25,873 bases of DNA from Actinomycetes bacterium. GTDB taxonomy: Bacteria > Actinomycetota > Actinomycetes > Mycobacteriales > Mycobacteriaceae. Positions within the stretch are counted from its first letter, which is position 1; the number at the start of each line of letters is the position of its first letter. Under the pieces are notes generated by a model. The model ran no database searches. It was not told where the DNA came from and saw nothing but the letters and a program-made list of their open reading frames with translations. The stretch spans positions 1 through 25,873 of the forward strand of contig JAEZKH010000153.1 in the NCBI GenBank assembly GCA_023415515.1. Direction: 5' to 3'. The position numbers and the translations under genes are program-made. This document shows, piece after piece, positions 12,398-19,420 of this stretch.

Positions 12398-14488
12398 GTG
12401 ACAACAGTCGAAGAAATCTCGGCCCTGACTCGCCCTAACCACCCGGACGACTGGACCGAGGTGGATTCGGAGGCCGTCGACACCGTCCGCGTGTTGGCGG
12501 CCGATGCAGTCCAGAAGGTCGGCAACGGCCACCCGGGGACGGCAATGAGCCTCGCTCCCCTGGCCTACACCCTGTTCCAGCGGCAGATGCGCCACGATCC
12601 CAGCGACGTGCACTGGCTCGGCCGCGACCGCTTCGTGCTGTCGTGCGGGCATTCCAGCCTGACCCTCTACATTCAGCTCTACCTGGGCGGATTCGGACTG
12701 GAACTGTCCGACATCGAGTCGCTGCGCACGTTCAAGAGCAAGACGCCCGGCCATCCGGAGTTCCGCCACACCAAGGGCGTCGAGATCACCACCGGTCCGC
12801 TGGGCCAGGGGCTGGCCTCGGCGGTCGGAATGGCGATGGCGTCGCGCTTCGAACGCGGTCTGTTCGACCCTGACACCCCGTGGGGTGAGAGCCCGTTCGA
12901 CCACTACATCTATGTGATCGCCTCCGACGGTGACATCGAGGAGGGCATCACCAGCGAAGCCTCGTCGCTGGCAGGCACCCAGCAGCTCGGCAACCTGATC
13001 GTGTTCTACGACCACAACCAGATCTCGATCGAGCACGACACGAACATCGCGCTGTCCGAAGACGTTCCCGCCCGCTACCGCGCCTACGGCTGGCACGTGC
13101 AGGAGGTCGAGGGCGGTGAGAACGTCGTCGGCATCGAGCAGGCCATCGCCGAGGCCAAGAAGGTCACCGACAGGCCGTCGTTCATCTCGCTGCGGACGAT
13201 CATCGGCTATCCCGCGCCGAACAAGATGAACACCGGCGGTGTGCACGGCTCGGCGCTCGGCGAGGAGGAGGTCGCCGCGACCAAGCGCGTGCTCGGCTTC
13301 GATCCCGACAAGACGTTCGAGGTACGCGACGAGGTCATCGAGCACACCCGCAAGCTGGTCGCCCGCGGGAAGGAAGCCCACGAGAAGTGGCAGCCGCAGT
13401 TCGACGCGTGGGCCGAGCGTGAGCCCGAGCGCAAGAAGCTGCTCGACCGGCTGCTGGCTCAGGAGCTGCCCGACGGCTGGGACGCCGACCTGACCCACTG
13501 GGAGCCGGGCTCCAAGGCACTGGCGACCCGTGCCGCGTTCGGCCAGGTGCTCAACGACGTCGCACCGAAGCTGCCCGAGCTATGGGGCGGCTCAGCCGAT
13601 CTCGCGGGCAGCAACAACACCACCATCAAAGGCGTCAAGTCGTTCGGGCCTCCGTCGATCTCGACCGATGATTTCAGCGCCGACTGGTACGGTCGCGTGC
13701 TGCACTTCGGGATCCGCGAACACGCCATGGGCGCAATCCTTTCCGGCATCGTGCTGCACGGCCCGACGCGGGCGTTCGGCGGCACGTTCCTACAGTTCTC
13801 GGACTACATGCGCCCGGCCGTGCGACTGGCGTCGTTGATGGACATCGACACGATCTACATCTGGACGCACGACTCGATCGGACTCGGCGAAGACGGCCCG
13901 ACGCACCAGCCGATCGAACACCTCGCCGCGCTGCGAGCCATCCCGAACCTGTCGGTGGTGCGCCCCGGCGATCCGAACGAGACGGCCTACGCATGGCGCA
14001 GCATCCTCGCCCGCGGCAACGGCAGCGGGCCGGTGGGCTTCATCCTGACCCGGCAGGGGATTCCGGTACTCGAGGGCACCGACGCCGAGGGCGTGTCCAA
14101 GGGCGGCTACGTGCTCGGCGGCGTCCCGGACGAACTGCCCGACGTCGTCCTCATCGGTACCGGATCGGAACTCCAACTCGCGGTCGAGGCCCAGAAGATG
14201 CTCGCCGACAAGGACATCAGTGCCACCGTGGTGTCGATGCCGTGCGTGGAATGGTTCGAGTCCCAGCCGAAGGAGTACCGCGACACAGTGCTGCCGCCCG
14301 CCGTCTCGGCGCGGGTGGCGGTGGAAGCCGCCGTGGCGCAGAGCTGGTACAAGCTGGTCGGCGACACCGGCGAGATCGTCTCGATCGAGCACTACGGCGA
14401 ATCCGCCGACGACAAGACCCTGTTCCGTGAGTTCGGGTTCACCCCGGAAGCCGTTGTGGCTGCCGCGGAACGGTCATTGGACAACTGA
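12398..14488 (+). CDS. tkt: Transketolase
   Basis: 696 residues, usual length. It transfers two-carbon units between ketoses and aldoses in the pentose phosphate pathway with thiamine diphosphate. Visible marks are GNGHPGTAMSLAPLAY, the ThDP/Mg motif SDGDIEEG...NLIVFYDHNQISIE, the substrate-binding GGVHGSALG, the second-domain REHAMGAI and THDSIGLGEDGPTHQPIEHL, and the C-terminal IGTGSELQLAVEAQ. GTG 12398 has GAGGAG at 7 nt. It heads the run tkt-tal-zwf-opcA-pgl, with 18 nt to tal. It is divergent from ctaB. Confidence 0.98.
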   Translation: MTTVEEISALTRPNHPDDWTEVDSEAVDTVRVLAADAVQKVGNGHPGTAMSLAPLAYTLFQRQMRHDPSDVHWLGRDRFVLSCGHSSLTLYIQLYLGGFGLELSDIESLRTFKSKTPGHPEFRHTKGVEITTGPLGQGLASAVGMAMASRFERGLFDPDTPWGESPFDHYIYVIASDGDIEEGITSEASSLAGTQQLGNLIVFYDHNQISIEHDTNIALSEDVPARYRAYGWHVQEVEGGENVVGIEQAIAEAKKVTDRPSFISLRTIIGYPAPNKMNTGGVHGSALGEEEVAATKRVLGFDPDKTFEVRDEVIEHTRKLVARGKEAHEKWQPQFDAWAEREPERKKLLDRLLAQELPDGWDADLTHWEPGSKALATRAAFGQVLNDVAPKLPELWGGSADLAGSNNTTIKGVKSFGPPSISTDDFSADWYGRVLHFGIREHAMGAILSGIVLHGPTRAFGGTFLQFSDYMRPAVRLASLMDIDTIYIWTHDSIGLGEDGPTHQPIEHLAALRAIPNLSVVRPGDPNETAYAWRSILARGNGSGPVGFILTRQGIPVLEGTDAEGVSKGGYVLGGVPDELPDVVLIGTGSELQLAVEAQKMLADKDISATVVSMPCVEWFESQPKEYRDTVLPPAVSARVAVEAAVAQSWYKLVGDTGEIVSIEHYGESADDKTLFREFGFTPEAVVAAAERSLDN

Positions 14489-14506
14489 CAAGAGAGAAGA
14501 CAAAGC

Positions 14507-15625
14507 ATGGCCCAGAACAAGAACCTCGCCGCGCTGTCCGCCGCGGGTGTGTCGGTATGGCTCGACGACCTCTCGCGCGAACGGCTGCAGAGCGGCAACC
14601 TGCAGGAACTCATCGACACCAAAAGCGTTGTGGGAGTGACCACCAACCCGTCGATTTTCCAGGCGGCGCTGTCGAAGGGTGACACCTATGACGACCAGAT
14701 CAACGAGCTGGCCGAGCGTGGCGCCGACGTCGACGCCACGATCCGCACCGTCACCACCGACGATGTCCGCAACGCGTGCGACGTGCTGCGCCCGCAATGG
14801 GAGAACTCCGACGGCGTGGACGGCCGGGTGTCGATCGAGGTCGACCCGCGGCTGGCACACGACACCGACAAGACCGTCGCGCAGGCGATCGAGTTGTGGA
14901 AGATCGTCGACCGGCCGAACCTCTTCATCAAGATCCCCGCGATGGAGGAGGGCATCCCGGCGATCACCTCGGTACTCGCCGAGGGGATCTCGGTCAACGT
15001 GACCCTGATCTTCTCCGTCGAACGTCACCGCGCGGTGATGGACGCCTACCTCGCCGGTCTCGAGAAGGCCAGGCAGGCGGGCCACGATCTGTCGAAGATC
15101 CACTCGGTCGCATCGTTTTTCGTGTCACGCGTCGACACCGAGGTGGACAAGCGGCTGGAGAAGATCGGCAGCGACGAGGCGTTGGCGCTGCGCGGCCAGG
15201 CGGGCGTCGCCAATGCCCGGTTGGCGTACGCGGCGTACGAGGAAGTGTTCGTCGGCGGTGACCGCTTCGAGGCGCTGAAGAAGGATGGAGCGCGCGTGCA
15301 GCGGCCGCTGTGGGCGTCGACCGGGGTGAAGAACCCCGACTACTCCGACACGCTCTACGTCACCGAACTCGTCGCACCCAACACCGTGAACACCATGCCG
15401 GAGAAAACGATCGACGCGGTGGCCGATCATGGAGTCATCAAGGGCGACACCGTAACCGGAACGGCGGACGCCGCCCAGGAGATCTTCGACAAACTCGACG
15501 GCCTCGGCATCGACCTGCGCGACGTCTTCCTCACGCTGGAGAACGAAGGCGTCGAGAAGTTCGAGAAGTCGTGGCAGGAACTGCTCGACGAGACTCAGAC
15601 GCAGCTCGACGCCGCCAAGAAATGA
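14507..15625 (+). CDS. tal: Transaldolase
   Basis: 372 residues, the long actinobacterial type. It moves a dihydroxyacetone unit between sugar phosphates through a Schiff base; Lys142 in NLFIKIPAMEEG is the expected catalytic lysine. Other marks are SVWLDDLSRERLQSG, GVTTNPSIFQAAL, SVNVTLIFSVERHRAVMDAY and RPLWASTGVKNPDYSDTLYV. ATG 14507 follows a purine-rich AGAGAGAAGA. The stop overlaps zwf as ATGA, implying coupling. It follows tkt at 18 nt. Confidence 0.98.
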   Translation: MAQNKNLAALSAAGVSVWLDDLSRERLQSGNLQELIDTKSVVGVTTNPSIFQAALSKGDTYDDQINELAERGADVDATIRTVTTDDVRNACDVLRPQWENSDGVDGRVSIEVDPRLAHDTDKTVAQAIELWKIVDRPNLFIKIPAMEEGIPAITSVLAEGISVNVTLIFSVERHRAVMDAYLAGLEKARQAGHDLSKIHSVASFFVSRVDTEVDKRLEKIGSDEALALRGQAGVANARLAYAAYEEVFVGGDRFEALKKDGARVQRPLWASTGVKNPDYSDTLYVTELVAPNTVNTMPEKTIDAVADHGVIKGDTVTGTADAAQEIFDKLDGLGIDLRDVFLTLENEGVEKFEKSWQELLDETQTQLDAAKK

Positions 15626-17187
15626 GTCCGGAGGGCAAGTCCATCGAGATCACCGCTGCCCCACCAGGCTGGCGTAACCCCTTGCGGGACAAGCGCGACA
15701 AACGCATGCCTCGCATCCCGGGCCCGTGTGGGGTGGTCATCTTCGGTGTGACGGGTGATCTGGCACGCAAGAAGCTCATGCCCGCGATCTATGACCTCGC
15801 CAACCGCGGGTTGCTGCCCGCCAACTTCGCCCTCGTCGGCTTCGCCAGGCGGGACTGGGAGGACGAGGATTTCGGCAAGCTCGTCTGCGACTCGGTCCGC
15901 ACCCATGCCCGCACCCCGTACCGCCAGGAGGTCTGGGATCGACTGGCCGAGGGGATCCGATTCGTACAGGGAACCTTCGACGACGACGAATCATTCAAGC
16001 GGTTGGCCGAGACGCTGGAGAAGCTCGACGCCGAACGCGGCACCGGCGGCAATCACGCCTTCTACCTGTCCATCCCGCCGAAGGCGTTCCAGATGGTGTG
16101 CGAGCAACTGCAGGAGTCGGGACTGGCCCGGCCGCAGCAGGGCCGTTGGAGCAGGGTGGTGATCGAGAAGCCGTTCGGCCACGACCTGGAAAGCGCCCAG
16201 GAGCTCAACAACACGGTCAACAGTGTGTTCCCCGAGGAAGCGGTGTTCCGCATCGACCACTACCTCGGTAAGGAAACCGTGCAGAACATCTTGGCGCTGC
16301 GGTTCGCCAACGAACTGTACGAGCCGGTGTGGAACAACAACTACATCGACAGCGTCCAGATCACGATGGCCGAGGACATCGGCCTCGGCGGCCGTGGCGG
16401 GTACTACGACGGCGTCGGCGCAGCACGAGATGTCATCCAGAACCATCTGATCCAGCTGATGGCGCTGACGGCGATGGAGGAGCCGGTCAACTTCAGCCCG
16501 CACGAGTTGCAGGCCGAGAAGATCAAGGTGCTCTCGGCGACCCGTCCCATGGAGCCCCTCGACGAGACCACCGCGCGCGGCCAGTACACCGCGGGGTGGC
16601 AGGGCAGCGAGAAGGTCCCCGGTCTGCTGGAAGAGGAGGGCTTCTCGAAGGACTCCACAACCGAGACTTACGCCGCGATCGCCCTCGAGATCGACACCAG
16701 GCGCTGGGCGGGTGTGCCCTTCTACCTGCGCACGGGAAAACGACTGGGCCGCAGGGTCACCGAGATCGCGCTCGTGTTCAAGCGGGCACCGCATCTGCCG
16801 TTCGACACGACGATGACCGAGGAACTGGGCAAGAACGCGTTGGTGATCCGGGTGCAGCCCGACGAGGGCATCACGTTGCGGTTTGGATCGAAGGTGCCCG
16901 GCAGCCAGATGGAGGTCCGCGACGTCAACATGGACTTCTCGTACGGGTCGGCGTTCGCCGAGGACTCGCCCGAGGCCTACGAGCGGTTGATTCTCGACGT
17001 GCTGCTCGGTGAGCCGTCGTTGTTCCCGCTGAACCAGGAGGTCGAGTTGTCCTGGAAGATCCTCGATCCCGTGCTCGACCACTGGGCGGAGCACGGCAAG
17101 CCCGACGCATACGAATCAGGCACGTGGGGCCCGGAGTCGGCGACCGAGATGCTGCGCCGGATGGGTCGGGAATGGCGGCGGCCGTGA
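15622..17187 (+). CDS. zwf: Glucose-6-phosphate 1-dehydrogenase (Zwf2 type)
   Basis: 521 residues. It oxidises glucose 6-phosphate to 6-phosphogluconolactone, reducing NADP+ or NAD+. An N-terminal coenzyme site FGVTGDLARKK (41-51), VVIEKPFG (about 179-186) and the substrate/active-site signature RIDHYLGK (210-217) are all intact; AGVPFYLRTGKRL follows later. ATG 15622 lies inside the tal stop (ATGA). Longer upstream in-frame starts would overlap tal and are not credible. Transcribed with opcA, whose product is needed for G6PD activity in related actinobacteria. Confidence 0.98.
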   Translation: MSPEGKSIEITAAPPGWRNPLRDKRDKRMPRIPGPCGVVIFGVTGDLARKKLMPAIYDLANRGLLPANFALVGFARRDWEDEDFGKLVCDSVRTHARTPYRQEVWDRLAEGIRFVQGTFDDDESFKRLAETLEKLDAERGTGGNHAFYLSIPPKAFQMVCEQLQESGLARPQQGRWSRVVIEKPFGHDLESAQELNNTVNSVFPEEAVFRIDHYLGKETVQNILALRFANELYEPVWNNNYIDSVQITMAEDIGLGGRGGYYDGVGAARDVIQNHLIQLMALTAMEEPVNFSPHELQAEKIKVLSATRPMEPLDETTARGQYTAGWQGSEKVPGLLEEEGFSKDSTTETYAAIALEIDTRRWAGVPFYLRTGKRLGRRVTEIALVFKRAPHLPFDTTMTEELGKNALVIRVQPDEGITLRFGSKVPGSQMEVRDVNMDFSYGSAFAEDSPEAYERLILDVLLGEPSLFPLNQEVELSWKILDPVLDHWAEHGKPDAYESGTWGPESATEMLRRMGREWRRP

Positions 17188-17218
17188 CGCGGAGGCGACG
17201 AGAAGGAGTAGAGCCGAG

Positions 17219-18130
17219 ATGATCGTCAACCTGCCGAGAACCACCACCAACGACGTCAACAAGAAGATCACCGGCCTGCGCGAAGAGGGTGGCGCCCTCA
17301 CACTCAGCCGGGTGCTCACGCTGGTGATCGCGTTGCAGGGTGAGGACGGTCTCGAGGACGCGGTCGAAGCCGCCAACTTCGCCAGCCGCGAGCATCCGTG
17401 CCGCGTCATCGTGGTGTTGCCGGGGGACGGTGCGGCCGCGGAGCCGTCGCTGGACGCCGAGATCCGTGTCGGCGCCGATGCGGGCGCAGGCGAGGTTCTG
17501 GTGTTGCGGCTCAACGGCGAACTCGCCGACCACGCGAACAGCGTCGTCCTGCCCTTTCTCCTGCCCGACACCCCCGTCGTGGCCTGGTGGCCGGTGGACG
17601 CGCCGCCCGTTCCTGCGCAGGACCCCTTGGGCCAGTTGGCGATCCGCAGGATCACCGATGCGACCAACAGCAGAGACACACTGGCCGCCCTCAAGGCTTG
17701 GGGGAAGGGCTACACCGCCGGTGACACCGATCTGGCTTGGAGTCGAATCACCTACTGGCGCGCCTTGCTCGCGTCGGCACTGGATCAGCCACCGTTCGAA
17801 CCGGTGGAGTCGGCGCTCGTGTCAGGCCTGAAGGACGAACCCTCTCTCGACATCCTCGCCGGGTGGCTGGCCAGCCGGATCGACGGACCGGTGCAGCGCG
17901 CCGTCGGTGAGTTGAAGGTCGAACTGCGCCGCGCGAGCGAGACGGTGACGTTGAGCCGGCCGCAGACCGGAGTGACCGCCACGCTGACCCGCACCAGCAG
18001 GCCCGAGGCGCTGATTCCGTTGGCGCGCAGGGATGCCAAGGAGTGTTTGGCCGAGGACATGCGAAGACTGGACGCTGACGACATCTACTTCGAGGCGCTG
18101 GCCGGGATCGACAAGGTGCAGTACACGTGA
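17219..18130 (+). CDS. opcA: OpcA, glucose-6-phosphate dehydrogenase assembly protein
   Basis: 303 residues. OpcA-family proteins are accessory subunits required for full G6PD activity in actinobacteria and cyanobacteria. The start MIVNLPRTTTNDVNKKITGLREEGG and the conserved VVAWWPVDAPPVPAQDPLGQLAIRRITDA, DLAWSRITYWRALLASALDQPP and AGWLASRID segments are typical. ATG 17219 has a GAAGGAGTAGAG ribosome-binding region. It follows zwf by 31 nt and its stop overlaps the pgl GTG (GTGA). Confidence 0.96.
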   Translation: MIVNLPRTTTNDVNKKITGLREEGGALTLSRVLTLVIALQGEDGLEDAVEAANFASREHPCRVIVVLPGDGAAAEPSLDAEIRVGADAGAGEVLVLRLNGELADHANSVVLPFLLPDTPVVAWWPVDAPPVPAQDPLGQLAIRRITDATNSRDTLAALKAWGKGYTAGDTDLAWSRITYWRALLASALDQPPFEPVESALVSGLKDEPSLDILAGWLASRIDGPVQRAVGELKVELRRASETVTLSRPQTGVTATLTRTSRPEALIPLARRDAKECLAEDMRRLDADDIYFEALAGIDKVQYT

Positions 18131-18864
18131 ACACACACATCGAGAAGTACTCGGACAAAGCCGAACTTGTCGCGGCGGTCGGCGATCGCCTCATCGCCGC
18201 GATCACCGGTGCCGTCTCGGAACGAGGCGAGGCCTTCGTCGTCTTGACCGGCGGCGGCACCGGAATCAGCCTGCTCGAACACGTTCGAGAGAACGGCGGT
18301 GCGATCGACTGGTCGAGAGTTCGGCTGTTCTGGGGCGACGAACGGTATGTGCCCGCGGACGACGACGACCGCAACGAGAAACAGGCCCGTGAGGCGTTGA
18401 TCGACCACATCGACATTCCGGCGGCCAACGTGCACGCCATGCCCGCGAGCGACGGGGAATTCGGCGACGACATCGACGCCGCCGCATTGGCCTACGAGCA
18501 GGTACTCGCCGCGGGCGCCGACGACGGCGAGGCCGTGCCGACCTTCGACGTCCACCTGCTGGGGATGGGCGGCGAGGGACACGTCAACTCGCTGTTCCCC
18601 CGTACCCGTGCCACCAGGGAGACCACCCGCCAAGTGGTCGGAGTGACCGACTCCCCCAAGCCCCCGCCGAATCGAATCACGTTGACGTTGCCTGCAGTTC
18701 AGCGTTCGCGTGAGGTGTGGCTGGTGGTGGCGGGCGCCGACAAGGCCGACGCGGTCGCCGCGGCGGTCGGCGGCGCAGATCCCGACGATGTCCCTGCCGC
18801 AGGCGCCAGAGGCCGCGACGCGACGGTGTGGTTGCTCGACGAGGACGCTGCGAGCAAGCTCTAA
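18127..18864 (+). CDS. pgl: 6-Phosphogluconolactonase
   Basis: 245 residues, NagB/6PGL fold. It hydrolyses the lactone made by Zwf. Marks are VVLTGGGTGISLLEHV (about 37-52), LFWGDERYVPADDDDRN, and LLGMGGEGHVNSLFP, where the usual Asp of GPDGH is Glu; as I recall, a Glu is usual in actinobacterial members, so it is not clearly a defect. The C-terminal RITLTLPAVQRSREVWLVVAGADKADAV is also typical. The GTG start overlaps the opcA stop. It is the last gene of the pentose phosphate run; its TAA shares bases with the stop of a possible small gene on the other strand. Confidence 0.96.
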   Translation: MNTHIEKYSDKAELVAAVGDRLIAAITGAVSERGEAFVVLTGGGTGISLLEHVRENGGAIDWSRVRLFWGDERYVPADDDDRNEKQAREALIDHIDIPAANVHAMPASDGEFGDDIDAAALAYEQVLAAGADDGEAVPTFDVHLLGMGGEGHVNSLFPRTRATRETTRQVVGVTDSPKPPPNRITLTLPAVQRSREVWLVVAGADKADAVAAAVGGADPDDVPAAGARGRDATVWLLDEDAASKL

Positions 18865-18983
18865 TCGTCGGCGTCGGCCAGGCCGTCGGCATAGCCGGCG
18901 GTGTATTCGGCGATCGCGCGGACGTCGTCGGCGCACGATGCGACGGCGTCTCGCGGATCACACTGACAAAGTCTGTGCCGCAT
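18861..18983 (-). CDS. Possible 40-residue protein, unknown
   Basis: A short frame starting ATG at 18983, beginning MRHRLCQCDPRDAV and ending EYTAGYADGLADADD, fills the otherwise empty interval between pgl and the coiled-coil gene. From codon 12 onward nearly every codon ends in G or C, as in the neighbouring genes, and the Ala/Asp-rich tail looks protein-like. The first eight codons (AGA, CTT, TGT) look less coding. Three cysteines (6, 8, 17) could bind metal, but there is no family match I can name. No clear Shine-Dalgarno. The stop overlaps the pgl stop. Confidence 0.4.
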   Translation of the reverse strand: MRHRLCQCDPRDAVASCADDVRAIAEYTAGYADGLADADD

Positions 18984-18993
18984 GCAAATCAGA

Positions 18994-19012
18994 CGTTGCC
19001 GCAGCGGCAACG
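18994..19012. promoter_or_regulatory. 19-bp perfect palindrome between divergent small genes
   Basis: CGTTGCCGC-A-GCGGCAACG, 9-bp arms around a single central base. It lies 11 bp from the start of the possible 40-aa gene and 27 bp before the coiled-coil gene, over the place of the latter's -35. Such short-spacer dyads usually bind a dimeric regulator. The protein is unknown. Confidence 0.5.
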
Positions 19013-19038
19013 GTTCCCGGTGTGGTCAAATGACGGTC

Positions 19039-19416
19039 ATGGCAGACAAAGGTGTCGGCAGGACCGGGGCTCGCAGCGGCCGCGAGCGTATCCAGAAACT
19101 CGCGCAGGCGGCGCTGAACGCCGATGTCACCGTCGAACAGGTCGACGCGCTTCTCGCCGGACTCGGTGAGACCCTCGAGGATCTCAACAAATCCACCGGC
19201 AACCTCGACGTCACGCTGGACCGCTTCAACGACACGATCGACCGGATCAACGAACTTGCGCCGCGGCTCAACGCTGTCGTGGACCGGCTCGAAGGGATCG
19301 TTGCCCGCGTCGAACGGATCGTCGGCGTCGGCGAAGCCGCGGTGGCTCCGCTGGCCGTCACCGAATCGGCGGTGCGCGGCGCCATCAACGCGGTGCGCCG
19401 CACGACCCGGATGTAG
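19039..19416 (+). CDS. Conserved coiled-coil protein, unknown function (Rv1444c-like by position)
   Basis: 125 residues. A basic start (MADKGVGRTGARSGRERIQKLAQAAL) is followed by about 75 residues with hydrophobic residues every 3-4 positions (LLAGLGETLEDLNKS, LDVTLDRFNDTIDRINELAPRL, VVDRLEGIVARVERIV), a long amphipathic helix or coiled coil without signal or membrane segment. I know no function. ATG 19039 was chosen because a TCAAAT -10-like element ends 7 nt before it; ATG 19030 (adds MTV) and ATG 18982 are alternatives, the latter running through the palindrome. It ends 4 bp from the convergent ppc stop. It sits next to pgl, as Rv1444c does. Confidence 0.75.
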   Translation: MADKGVGRTGARSGRERIQKLAQAALNADVTVEQVDALLAGLGETLEDLNKSTGNLDVTLDRFNDTIDRINELAPRLNAVVDRLEGIVARVERIVGVGEAAVAPLAVTESAVRGAINAVRRTTRM

Positions 19417-19420
19417 CCGT

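Noticed and set aside
10967..13498. An 843-codon open frame on the minus strand across ctaB and tkt
   Set aside because: Crosses the divergent ctaB/tkt promoters and runs antisense to tkt or out of frame in ctaB; no credible protein features.
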